Shown: positions 1 through 10,900 of the stretch, one piece after another
How positions within the stretch are numbered: the first letter of the stretch is position 1
Layout of the letters: the number at the start of each line of letters is the position of its first letter
DNA from: Trichomonas vaginalis G3
Taxonomy: Eukaryota > Parabasalia > Trichomonadida > Trichomonadidae
Direction: 5' to 3'
Length of the DNA: 64,000 nucleotides
Assembly (NCBI RefSeq): GCF_026262505.1
Contig: NC_067206.1
Location: 29,837,896 to 29,901,895, forward strand
Position numbers and translations under genes: made by a program
Notes under the pieces: generated by a model
Database searches by the model: none
Told to the model about the DNA's origin: nothing
The model's input: the letters and a program-made list of their open reading frames with translations, nothing else

Positions 1-1290
1 ACATGAAACTTATTCTTTTTCTTTTCATATTTATCATTGTCTTACAAATTTCTATTTCTTTTCATACTTATCATTGTTTTATTACATTTTCTTTCTTTTC
101 ATATTTATCATTGTTTTATAGAATTCTCTTTCTCTTCATATTTATCATTATTTTATAGAATTCTCTTTCTCTTCATATTTATCATTGTTTTATGAAATTC
201 TTTCGATGTTAATAAATGCCCCCTTAGTATTGCAATCGAAAAGAATTCAATTGAAATTGTCAAATTCTTAGTTGAACATGGCGCTGATGTTAACATGAAA
301 CTTATTCTTTTTCTTTTCATATTCATAATTGTCTTACAAATTTCTATTTCTTTTCATATTTATCATTGTTTTATAACATTTTCTTTCTTTTCATATTTAT
401 CATTGTTTTATAGCATTCTCTTTCTTTTCATATTTATCATTGTTTTATAGAATTCTCTTTCTCTTCATATTTATCATTGTTTTATGAAATTCTTTCGATG
501 TTAATAAATGCCCCCTTAGTATTGCAATCGAAAAGAATTCAATTGAAATTGTCAAATTCTTAGTTGAACATGGCGCTGATGTTAACATGAAACTTATTCT
601 TTTTCTTTTCATATTTATCATTGTCTTACAAATTTCTATTTCTTTTCATACTTATCATTGTTTTATTACATTTTCTTTCTTTTCATATTTATCATTGTTT
701 TATAGAATTCTCTTTCTCTTCATATTTATCATTATTTTATAGAATTCTCTTTCTCTTCATATTTATCATTGTTTTATGAAATTCTTTCGATGTTAATAAA
801 TGCCCCCTTAGTATTGCAATCGAAAAGAATTCAATTGAAATTGTCAAATTCTTAGTTGAACATGGCGCTGATGTTAACATGAAACTTATTCTTTTTCTTT
901 TCATATTTATCATTGTCTTACAAATTTCTATTTCTTTTCATATTTATCATTGTTTTATAACATTTTCTTTCTTTTCATATTTATCATTGTTTTATAACAT
1001 TCTCTTTCTTTTCATATTTATCATTGTTTTATAGAATTCTCTTTCTCTTCATATTTATCATTGTTTTATGAAATTCTTTCGATGTTAATAAATGCCCCCT
1101 TAGTATTGCAATCGAAAAGAATTCAATTGAAATTGTCAAATTCTTAGTTGAACATGGCGCTGTTAACAAGGAACAGATTCTCTTTCTTTTCGCATTTATC
1201 AACATCTTTTAAAATTATCTTTATTTTCAAGTTTAGCATTACTTTATTAAATTTTCATTCTTTTCATATTTATTATTGTTTTATAACGTT
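1..1290. repeat. 292-bp tandem repeat array carrying an ankyrin fragment
   Basis: Copies start at 1, 293, 585 and 877, an exact 292-bp period. A degraded fifth copy runs from about 1169 to 1290. Each unit has about 215 bp of T/C-rich sequence made of roughly 37-bp sub-repeats around TTTCATATTTATCATTG, then about 75 bp that reads on the + strand as an ankyrin half-repeat (IAIEKNSIEIVKFLVEHGAD). Since 292 is not a multiple of 3, the ankyrin frame is lost at each copy, so the array cannot encode one protein. It looks like a captured ankyrin-gene tail amplified together with non-coding DNA. The nearest ankyrin gene lies on the opposite strand. Confidence 0.9.
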
Positions 1291-2316
1291 CTCTCTAACT
1301 TAATTAATGCCCTCTTTAGTTAAGCGCATTTATAAGATTATCTAATATTTTTTCCAATCGCGTGATTCTATCACGCATTATTTTATAATAAACATTCCAT
1401 AATTTAATATTTTACTTTATTATCACACTCAAATTTGAATCATCTTTCAATTATTTCGAAAATAATATAATCTTATTATTGGATGTTGAATTATTTGCGG
1501 ATATTCCTTCAAATTCAATTTGTGTATGATTTGGGCATTTAAAAATCTGCCCGCGAAAAGGAGTTAAAAATGTGTGGATTTCTGTTTTTTGCATTTTAAC
1601 ATGTGAGTATAAACAAATAAGGATACAAATGGACAAGTGAAAGTTTTATTGAACGTGCAGTCATGTGATATATTAACGAGTGTTTTTTACATGCATCAAG
1701 AGATCCATTGGATCTCTTGTATAGCAAATACTAATAAAGGTCGAAGTTGAAAATGAATTCGAAACATATCCAGAGATATCATTTGCCGGCATAGATATCT
1801 TAGAGAGCACCTACACTTGGCATTCAAACTCCCATTCATTCGGGTTATTTTAGAGTGAAAAAGAGTAAAAAAGACGATCAAAACACTCTCAATTTCCCAC
1901 TTTTTAACTTTTTTTCCCATTCTAGAATGATCCATTCATTCCATAATTTTATTAACATTTCTCATTTTTAAACAGACACAAATTTTTGAAGCTGGTATTA
2001 TTTTACTTCATTCTTCAATTCAAATTTTCTAACTTGATTTGTGGGTAAATTTAGAAATTTCAATTTGCAAATTGAAAATTCAAATACTCTTTATTCATTA
2101 TGTCGATAATTTTACAAATAATCTTTGATAAATTTAAAAATTAAAGTAAAATTATTAAATTGAATACAATAAATGAAGAGATTCATTTTTTACAACCTCA
2201 TGAAGAGTATTTAAAATGAGAAGTCCCACTGTTTCTTCACTATTATATTGTACTACAGCATGAATAACTATTTTTTTTCAAAATTCAAGAAGAATCTGAA
2301 CTTTCGATTGCAACAT
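1291..2316. other. gene-free stretch
   Basis: AT-rich sequence between the ankyrin-fragment array and the 3' end of the ankyrin gene. Only short ORFs of 61-79 codons occur, with no recognisable domains and low-complexity composition. I see nothing functional beyond the presumed 3' flank of the ankyrin gene. Confidence 0.5.
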
Positions 2317-4110
2317 TCATAAGAAATTCTGCTGTTTCTTGATGGTTTCTTGAGCTGTGTGATTTTCAATATCTGTCGAACTGACATCTGCGCCATGCAT
2401 AATAAGAAGTGTTGCTATTTCTTTCAAATTTTTTGATGCTGCATATTGAATAGCTGTTCGACCAGAATTATCTTTCGCATTGATATCTGCATTATTTAAT
2501 ATAAGCAATTCTGAAATTTCATATTTTTCATTTTGTACAGCCAAATGAAGTGCTGTTTGTCCAAAGTTATCTTTCGCATTGACATCTGCATTATTTGAAA
2601 TAAGGATTTCTGCTGTTTCTTTACTATTATTTTTTGCTGCTTCATGAAGAGGAGTTTGTCCAATTTCATCTTTTGCTTCGATATCGACATGATAATTAAT
2701 GATAAACTCTGCTATTTCTTTACTATTATTCCGTGCAGCAGCATGAAGAACGGTTTCTTCATTTTTATTTTTTGCTTTAATATCAGCTCCTGCTGAAATT
2801 AGTAGTTCTGCTGTTTCTTTACTGTTTCCAATGGCTGCATAATGAAGAGCAGTTCTTCCCAAATTAGTTTTATCTTTATCAACATTTTTGATGTGCGAAA
2901 TAAGAAGTGCTGCAGTTTCAATACAATTATTTACTGCTGCTAAATGAAGTGGAGTGCGACCATTATTATCCTTTATATGTATATCTGCACCACTTTTGAC
3001 AAGTAGGCACGTGGCATTTAAAGCATTATAATTTGCTGTATAGTGAAGAGCTGTCCACCCATTTTCATTTTTTTCATTGATATTTGCACCATGCGAAAGA
3101 AGAAGTTGAACAATATCAATAAGATCTCCCCATGCTGCAAAATGGAGAGCAGTATTTCCTTTGAATCCAATTGCATGTTGATTGATGTTTGGATGTTTTG
3201 ATAAGAAATATTGACAAAGAGGTAAATAATGGAAACATGTTGAATACGGAAAACATGCATTGAGATTTTTTGTTTCATTATAATACATGCAGTATGCTTG
3301 AACATTTTCATGTCCGATACAAGATTCTAAATGAATTTCAATGTGGTATTCATTTACTAAATTCATAATAAAGTCTGGGTTTCGTGAAATAATTGCATAT
3401 TCCATACTTCGACTATCCGGTTTGAAATTCTTTAAACATTCATTAATTATCTCTATATTTCCACCTAAATAAGAAAATGCAAGACAATAACTGGTGATGT
3501 TTTCTAAATTGAATTCTGTTCTCAAAAATTTGAAACAATTAACTGCACCATGATAACAACATAACTCAAGATATGAATACCCACCTTCATTCTCTGGGTA
3601 AAAATCGCTTTTAAGCTTATGGTCAATATTAAATTCTTCTTCTTGTGTGCGAGAAATAAATGATCGTATGTCATCATCCATAATTGCACGATAAATTGTA
3701 TGTGGTATATGAATATCAAATGAAATATTTTGTTTTTCATATTCAATAAATTTTATTGGATGTTGTCCACTTAAAGTAAACTCGTATTCCTTGTAAAAAA
3801 AGTAATCAAAAATATCTGAAATATGCGTAACTCTTTTGGGACGATATTCTTGATAAATTTTAATGAACAATGACCAACAAGATCTAATGTAACGATTTTG
3901 ATAGACAAACTCATCAGAAATCCTTTGCATGATCTCAACTGGCGAAATTCTCAGTATTCCAAAGCATCGTACTTTGATAAATTCGAAAATTTTGTTGATT
4001 TCATCATCATCAAGTGTTTGAATCTTGTATATTGCATCGTAAGCAGCAAATAAATCATTTGAAATCTCCTTCAGCTCTCTAGATGCATGCTGGTCATCCT
4101 GAGATTCCAT
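2317..4110 (-). CDS. ankyrin repeat protein with trichomonad N-terminal domain
   Basis: About 597 residues. The ATG at 4110 (MESQDDQHASRELKEI) is chosen because the open frame upstream has no other ATG and an initiator-like TCATA lies about 11 bases before it. Residues 1 to about 310 form a helical region typical of the large trichomonad ankyrin family (DUF3447-like in others). About residues 315-590 hold eight or nine ankyrin repeats with clear GxTALHxAA and ADINAKD signatures. No membrane segment or catalytic domain is seen. The family is thought to act through protein-protein contacts; the partner is unknown. It is complete and undamaged, and three 133-bp repeats lie just upstream. Confidence 0.93.
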   Translation of the reverse strand: MESQDDQHASRELKEISNDLFAAYDAIYKIQTLDDDEINKIFEFIKVRCFGILRISPVEIMQRISDEFVYQNRYIRSCWSLFIKIYQEYRPKRVTHISDIFDYFFYKEYEFTLSGQHPIKFIEYEKQNISFDIHIPHTIYRAIMDDDIRSFISRTQEEEFNIDHKLKSDFYPENEGGYSYLELCCYHGAVNCFKFLRTEFNLENITSYCLAFSYLGGNIEIINECLKNFKPDSRSMEYAIISRNPDFIMNLVNEYHIEIHLESCIGHENVQAYCMYYNETKNLNACFPYSTCFHYLPLCQYFLSKHPNINQHAIGFKGNTALHFAAWGDLIDIVQLLLSHGANINEKNENGWTALHYTANYNALNATCLLVKSGADIHIKDNNGRTPLHLAAVNNCIETAALLISHIKNVDKDKTNLGRTALHYAAIGNSKETAELLISAGADIKAKNKNEETVLHAAARNNSKEIAEFIINYHVDIEAKDEIGQTPLHEAAKNNSKETAEILISNNADVNAKDNFGQTALHLAVQNEKYEISELLILNNADINAKDNSGRTAIQYAASKNLKEIATLLIMHGADVSSTDIENHTAQETIKKQQNFL

Positions 4111-4120
4111 ATTCAACAAT

Positions 4121-4125
4121 TATGA
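4121..4125 (-). promoter_or_regulatory. initiator-like element of the ankyrin gene
   Basis: Read on the minus strand this is TCATA, matching the trichomonad initiator TCA-Y-W (the A is +1). It lies about 11 bases before the ATG at 4110, within the usual very short 5' leader of trichomonad mRNAs. Short motifs occur by chance in AT-rich DNA, so the support is mainly positional. Confidence 0.5.
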
Positions 4126-4138
4126 CAATTTTTGAAGA

Positions 4139-4497
4139 AAAAATAAAATTGAATTAGAAATCCCATTCATTATTCAATTATTTTTGAAAGTGTTTCCAAA
4201 ATCTTTGAGAATAATTACATAATAAAATTAAACCGATCATCCTTATCAAAGAGATGATATCATATTAAATAAAAAATAAAATTGAATTAGAAATCCCATT
4301 CATTATTCAATTATTTTTGAAAGTGTTTCCAAAATCTTTGAGAATAATTACATAATAAAATTAAACCGATCATCCTTATCAAAGAGATGATATCATATTA
4401 AATAAAAAATAAAATTGAATTAAAAATCCCATTCATTATTCAATTATTTTTGAAAGTACTTACAAAATCTTTGAGAATAATTACATAATAAAACAAT
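4139..4497. repeat. three tandem 133-bp repeats upstream of the ankyrin gene
   Basis: The same block begins at about 4141, 4274 and 4407, period 133 bp. The first two copies are almost identical and the third diverges in its last third. The unit contains AAATCCCATTCATTATTCAA and a GAT-rich end. The array begins about 30 bp upstream of the ankyrin ATG, so it lies in the promoter region and could hold repeated regulatory sites. That role is inference. Confidence 0.85.
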
Positions 4498-4499
4498 GC

Positions 4500-5423
4500 C
4501 AATCATTTTTCTTAAAGAGCATTCTGAAGTTTCCATTATGAGATAAAAAATGTAAATAGCTCCTTACATGGAAGGAATACATGAAGGGTTACATTTTGCT
4601 TAGATCAAGATCACAAATAATTAATAATAATTTTTATTTTCAAAAAGGTACTTTTGATCGGCCAAAAATTGAAAACGAATATATTTACAGTTTTTTCAAT
4701 GAGCCGCCTCAAAAATTGAATTACATCCAATTTAATTGAGGCTAAAAATTGAAAATTCTAAAAGTATTTCATCATATGACGGAAATAAAATAAAAATATT
4801 TACATATTTAGTCATACTATTTAGAAAGCATCGCAATATAATACAAATAAAATGAAGATTGAAAAAAAAATTATATCTTATGATGACCTTTTTGGGGAGT
4901 AACTTTTCAGTGAATCGTTGAACGCCATTCATTCTCATATCATGTTCCTCTCAACATCCAATATATTGTACTTTTTATTGCCATAAATACTTCATTCATT
5001 GGATATAGATACTTAAAGATAATCGAATCAAAATGCGATATGTAAATGATATATTAAGGATGTATCAATCTACTCAATGTGTAATTTCTAAAATCAACGC
5101 ATAAATAATGCAAAAACATGATATTTCAATATAAAAATCATATTTTGAGTTTTGTTTTATTTGACTTCGAGATATTTTCACAGACAAAATATTTAGAAGT
5201 CATGTTTAATGAAAAATAAGAACAATTTAGTTTATATTGCCAATTAAAACACTGGAATCAGAAGTAAATTGACAAATATTTGTATATTACTTCATTCTCA
5301 ACACATATATACTCACTTCGTATTTTGATCTTTTCAACAATTTATAGATAAATCACAGATAGCAAAAAACTGTTCTTTGAAATTATAATGAAAAATACAA
5401 TTTATATTAAATAAAATATGTTG
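4500..5423. other. gene-free AT-rich stretch
   Basis: No supportable gene. The last part (5333-5420) is an 88-bp block repeated in direct orientation at 7873-7957 on the far side of the IS481-like transposon. Apart from that, only homopolymer-rich AT sequence is seen. Confidence 0.5.
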
Positions 5424-5730
5424 TGCATGAAAATTCGGTTCACTTCACTTCTGACAAAAGTGACAAGTTTACATGGCAAAAATATATAGGGTATTTTTTT
5501 AAAAGTAGTTATCTTTATATATAAAAATAAAACTTTTGATATATTTGAGTAAATGATTTATTAATTTATTTATTTATTTTTTTTAAATCAAATCATATAA
5601 ATATATATATATATATAATAGTGAAATAGAACAAGAGATAATTATTGATGATTAAATTGTAGACGAGGATAAAAGTTTAGATAAATTAATAAAATTAGTG
5701 TGGAATCAGACAAATTTCGGGTTGTTTGGG

Positions 5731-6096
5731 AAGGAATTGTTGGCTATGATGTACTGATTCATGATCAGTACATCATAGCCAACAATTCCTTATACAAAGT
5801 TCAAAAACTTGGGTGCAATCAGTTCTGATTGCACCCAAGTTTTTGAACTTTCTCGAGGGAATGGAAGGGTAAGAGGTATACATTCATATATACCTCTTAC
5901 CCTTCCATTCCTCTCGACAGCGGGAAACTTTGTCTGAATGTTAAACTATTCAGACAAAGTTTCCCGCTGTTTGCGAAGGAATTGTTGGCTATGATGTACT
6001 GATTCATGATCAGTACATCATAGCCAACAATTCCTTATACAAAGTTCAAAAACTTGGGTGCAATCAGAACTGATTGCACCCAAGTTTTTGAACTTT
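5731..6096. repeat. array of six consecutive perfect hairpins
   Basis: Stems read directly: 5731-5758/5764-5791 (28 bp), 5796-5822/5825-5851 (27 bp), 5858-5880/5889-5911 (23 bp), 5918-5938/5949-5969 (21 bp), 5976-6003/6009-6036 (copy of the first) and 6041-6067/6070-6096 (copy of the second). Loops are 2-10 bases. Stem sequences are unrelated to each other except for the repeated pair, 245 bp apart. In the two copies of the second hairpin the 2-base loop is TT in one and AA in the other, as if the hairpin had been flipped. The array lies inside the IS481-like transposon, upstream of no obvious ORF. Confidence 0.93.
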
Positions 6097-6576
6097 CCAT
6101 TAACAATTGTTCAATCACATTTATACAACCCAAATCTATACCAATCATACTCTTATTCATACATCATATTTTAAAAACTTTTTTGCAATATGATGTTATT
6201 GCAACAATTTTTTTTCTTTTCTACTTCCAATTAGCACCTTAAAAACATTAGACACAATCACTGGCTCATATGCTCCTATTCTGAATCTAACACTATGCAA
6301 ATTTATACAATTTCTCCACAAATCTTACATTCATTTTAATTTCAACGACCATTATTACCACAAAGAATCTTACCTTCCCCTACAAAATCTAACTATCTAT
6401 CAATTTAAAAAATGTTACAAAATATTAAATGAATTTTTTTCTATACGTAATTTAAAGTTCTTAAACTCTCAGCATCAGAATATCCTTACATAGCTTAGCT
6501 ATATATCGTATTACTTTATGAATAAAAAAATTATTTAAATTATAATAAAATGTTTATTCGTATTTTTACTTTATTT

Positions 6577-7508
6577 TTAGTTACGAGGCTGTATTTCGAA
6601 CTCAGGATTTGAGTTTAAGTCCTTTGTCCATTTAGGACCCTGGTCCCAAATTGATTTTGGAGTAGGTTTTCCACCGAAAAGATCTTTAAGAGCTGTATGA
6701 ACCCATACTGTGTTGTATTCTTCTATTGCGTGAGGTAAAAATTCTCTTATTTCGATAAAATCTGGGCGAGCCGAAAAGATTGTTTGCCAAAACCGTTCTA
6801 TTTTACCATTTAACTGTGGTGTGTAAGTTCTGTCCGATGGTGTTGAATGCCATTTACTTAAAGAACGTTTTTAAAGTCCTTTCCTGTAAATTCGCATCCA
6901 TTATCTGTCAAAAGTTCGTATGGAATAATTTTGATAGAGTCGATAGCATTTTGTAAAGCTTTTGAAGTTGATTTCATTGTTTTATCAGGAAGAATTTCGT
7001 AATAAATACAAAAACGAGATCTGTCATCGATAAAGGCAATTAAATGATAAGTATGCTTGGTACCATTTGTCTCTTCTTTGAAGCTTTTTAAATCAGTATG
7101 CCATTGCTGATTTACGTATTGGGAAACATACTGATTTGGATGTTCATCAATTTTTTCTGGATCTCGCCGAAATTTGAAAAGATTCTCTTTTTCGTATAAT
7201 TTAAGCATATCGTGAAATGAAACTGTGTCATCATGTATGTAACTCTCTAAAACTTTTTTATAACCTAGATTGTACTTAGCTTTTATTTCGTGAATGGTTG
7301 GTAACAAATCTGTTCTAAGAGGAGTTTCTGGTCTTCCGAGCTTTTTTGGATTTAAACCAAGTTCTTGCCATTTTAATAATAATTTTTTTCTACCTATGTG
7401 CAAATCTTTTGCAACTTGGTCTGCTGTCTTTTTGCCAATAGAATATTCAAGATATGCCGTAATATAAATCTGATTTTCATTTGGCAGATCCACTTCTTGT
7501 CTTTCCAT
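6577..7508 (-). pseudogene. IS481-like transposase with one frameshift
   Basis: The frame from 7508 (MERQEVDLPNENQIYITAYL) holds an N-terminal helix-turn-helix region (about residues 25-75) and the start of an rve DDE core: first Asp in WHTDLKSF, second Asp in LLTDNGCEFTG. It ends at 6858. The rest of the core and the tail continue in another frame down to the stop at 6577-6579, including the catalytic Glu in LNGKIERFW. The frames switch at a short A/T run near 6855-6870, so one indel, real or a base-call error, separates an otherwise complete protein of about 310 residues. It would bind the 5424/7633 ends and cut and join DNA. No reverse transcriptase is nearby, so it is not retroviral. Confidence 0.82.
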
Positions 7509-7633
7509 TTTTTTTGAATCGATTTATACAAATAAACTTATAAAACACAAAATTATTATTTTATAATATAATTCTTAGATAATACATCCGATATGTAAAG
7601 TGTCAAAAATGAATTGAACCGAATTTTCATGCA

Positions 7634-7996
7634 TTACAATATTAAATAAAATAAAAAAGATAATAAATATAAAATACAATTATTGTATTGAATGCATATG
7701 TTTTCGATAGTAAATCTCCAGTGAAATTACAATGAAATGATTCGCTACATTCAATAAAATAGATTACTCTATTTCAGAATTCTGCATTTGTCACTTTTGA
7801 CTGTAATTTTCCAATTTTCTATAACAATGAAATTTATCTGTTATCATTAATCATATTTTCTGAATTTGAACTTTTCAATAATTTATAGATAAATCACAGA
7901 TAAAAAAACCATTCTTTGTAATTATAATGAAAAATACAATTTATATGAAATAAAATAAAAAAGATATACATGAAATATAAATAAATATAATAATAT
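7634..7996. repeat. flank of the transposon with an 88-bp direct repeat
   Basis: 7873-7957 repeats 5333-5420 in the same orientation with scattered mismatches (shared core TTTATAGATAAATCACAGAT). The two copies lie about 90 and 240 bases outside the IS481-like element's ends. This suggests a local duplication before or during insertion, or an older solo repeat family. The stretch also contains the 3' flank of the BEACH gene. No gene is seen. Confidence 0.6.
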
Positions 7997-10900
7997 CTAA
8001 ACAAATAAAGAAAAAGCAGAAAATGGGATGATATTCAACGCCCCATGAGCGCTGAAAGTGTAAAAACTCTTGTTAGAAAGCCAAATGCAGCACGATTGGA
8101 TGCAAATATCATTCTGGAAATTGAATATTCGGCATTCAATCTCTGATTTATTGATGTTGAATGGAAATATGCCAATGAATTGTTTCCGAATGCACCAAAA
8201 AATCACCATCGAAAATGACTTATTATTAAGATTGTGTTTCGGTGGTAATAAGATTCGAAACAGAACATTCCCACAGCAGTCAAACAAAACAAATGATGTT
8301 GAGAACAAAACACCTGTCAACAAATTCTTCGAACAGTTGATAGAAATAGGATTTTCTTCAAGTTGGATTGAATGTCGAACAATCATTTTGCAGTCCAAAT
8401 AAACTAGCAAATTTGATTTAGAACAGACTCGCATCGATCCTGTTTCTTCTTCTAAAACAAAGATGTGAGTGTCGTGTGGCAAGATAGGATCAATCTTCTT
8501 CGTTTTGTTGTTATAGAAAATGAATGCAGATTTGTTTGTAGTTCCATAAACTGCGTATTCATTAACATGATAACTATCGGGAACAAAATCCAAACTGACA
8601 AATCCTTTCTTGTCTGGGATAACGAAAACGCTTTCGTTGTTCCTGTCATTGATCTTGTAATCGATATCGCCATTTTCAACATTGATCTTGATTTGGATGT
8701 TTTGTTTCATCGTAATACAGTTGATTTTCACTGATGAGTGACTAATAGAACAAATAGTTGATGCGATGAGATGTGATATATTTGTCTGGAAATTAAACGC
8801 TTTCGTGTTTTCATTGACTTTCTTGATGTCATGTTTGATGAAAAACAACTGTGGCAAATTTTTAACGCATTGATTAACACCGAAAACTAAATCAATCCAT
8901 TCGTTCAATCGCTTAGAAACATAATCACTTTCAAGGATAAGTTTGTTGATGAAAACATAAAGATTTGGATCGTTCTTACAATAGTTAGGAAGTTGTAAAT
9001 TTTTGAACAAAATGCCACAGCCAAAGAAAGGGGGAGAAAACTCTAAAACAGGGGAGTTTAGAGCTGATTCGAAATCTTCAAAATCTGGACAAAAAACACT
9101 AAAATCTTTGTTCTCGTAAAAACTTGCTTCTGAAGCAGAACTTTCGTCTAAACTGAGTCTGATATTTTCCGATGACATGGAAATATCTGAATTTGAATTG
9201 GCGGTTATTAACGGTTGTGTAAACCTCAGAAAAGGTAACCATTTTTCTGTCATTACAGAAACAGGAGGATCTGTATTAAAATCTCTCATTGCGATCTTAG
9301 AAGAAGGGTTTGTCAATCTCGGTAACAAAGGATATTTAATGTAGTCATTAAAACTCCTTCCTGCAATGAAATTAAGCAGCATCAAATACTCATAATTTGA
9401 GATTTCGTTGTTCAACCATTTCGCTGTCAGATTTGAGTTTTCTGACATTGCATTTCCAATGTTTTTGTACAGATGGATGTACTGGCAGTTCGGAATTTGG
9501 CATTTGGAAATTCCTTTGATGATTAATGATGATTTGTGAGGTGAAAAATCAAGTAAAAAAGTATCACCTGTTGTCAAAATTATTTCGACACCTGTTTCTG
9601 CTTTAAAACAATGGCTGAATACGTATTTGATCTTTGCTGTCTCGTATTCACGTGTTTTGTTCTTAGATGTCAAAATAAAACGATTGTTAAACAATACAAA
9701 AATGACATTATATGTTTGATTGATTTTGTATCGTTTGCATTTCGTTTTTATGAGATTTTCAGTTTGATCATTAAACGTGAATGAGAAATTGTATTTAGGA
9801 GCTTTCGGCCACCATTTCGTATCATTCTGCATGAAGTTATTGATTGTTAAATCAATCCTTTCGAAGTTTTTATCGGAGTAATCTTTCCAAATCGAAATTT
9901 CATTGACTGTTTTTCTCAAAAACTTCCAAACTTTCAATTCTGTCTTGAGTTTCTCTGATTTGTCACTCAAACAATATTCATGCAATTTCAGATACGAAAC
10001 AGTCGAAATATTTTTGACGGTTTGAGCGGTTTCACTTTGAAAACATGTATTTATATAAGAATACATTTTTGAAATGATTTCGTAGACTCTTCTTGGATAA
10101 GAATTGATCATTGTATTGACGAAGAATCCAAAACTAGACATCAATGATTTCATTTCATTATTTCTGTCCAAAATTGTTTGTTGGTTATAATTCTTCAAAA
10201 AGAATTCACAAAGTTTTTTGATTGTTTGCAATGTCGTAGTTTTGTTTTCTTCTGGAATTGTTTGTAAAACATAAACAATTGCACTTGCCAATGAAGAATA
10301 CAATATAGAATGACCATTATCACATAAATCAACACAAAAAACTAATCTCGGTAAATTTGTGGCTTTCTTCAAAAGTGACAAAAGTGAACTGATGTCCGTT
10401 ATAAAGAATTCAACTTTGTTTTGTCTGAAAATCGTTTCGTTTTTGAAAGGTGACTCCAAAAACGATAATTTCAAAGCGGTGTTTACAAAACCGTTTTGAC
10501 AAAATTGGAAAAACAAAAATTTTGCGCATCTATGTACTAATTCTATCTTTTCTTCAAGTTTCCAATCAACGATTTCGACATTACATAATAAATGCAAAAA
10601 TCTAAATGTAAAAATTGACATATCACTTTTTTCTAATTGAACAACATCAAGAAACGCAATTATTTCATCCAATAATTCAACATTCGGACTTTGTATATAA
10701 ATTAAATGAAGTAAAATGACTGCTTCAACTTGTTTTTCTTCTGGAATTCTCATTGCTAAAATGATTGGCCAAATATACCAATAAGGGCAATTAATTACCC
10801 TTAAACAGAAATTATGATCTTTCGACATATCCTTGAGAATAGAAACTGTCTTGACGCATTCATCCACGTTATTTATAACGTGTGCAATATAACAAATTAC

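Larger units (their letters stand above)
5424..7633. mobile_element. IS481-like DNA transposon with hairpin array
   Basis: The ends form a terminal inverted repeat: 5424-5442 (TGCATGAAAATTCGGTTCA) is the exact reverse complement of 7615-7633, and weaker pairing continues for about 13 more bases. The ends read TG...CA, as expected for elements moved by rve-type DDE integrases. Inside are a frameshifted transposase (minus strand) and six perfect hairpins. No target duplication is clear; the flanks share AT-rich sequence and an 88-bp direct repeat at a distance. IS481-like elements are known in trichomonads, but the assignment to that group rests on the transposase motifs only. Confidence 0.72.

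Noticed and set aside
1-1290. CRISPR-like array
   Set aside because: The repeats are direct 292-bp units with no short constant repeat and unique spacer pattern; the genome is eukaryotic.
8070-8734. Plus-strand ORFs opposite the BEACH C-terminus
   Set aside because: Antisense shadows with biased composition and no known domain.
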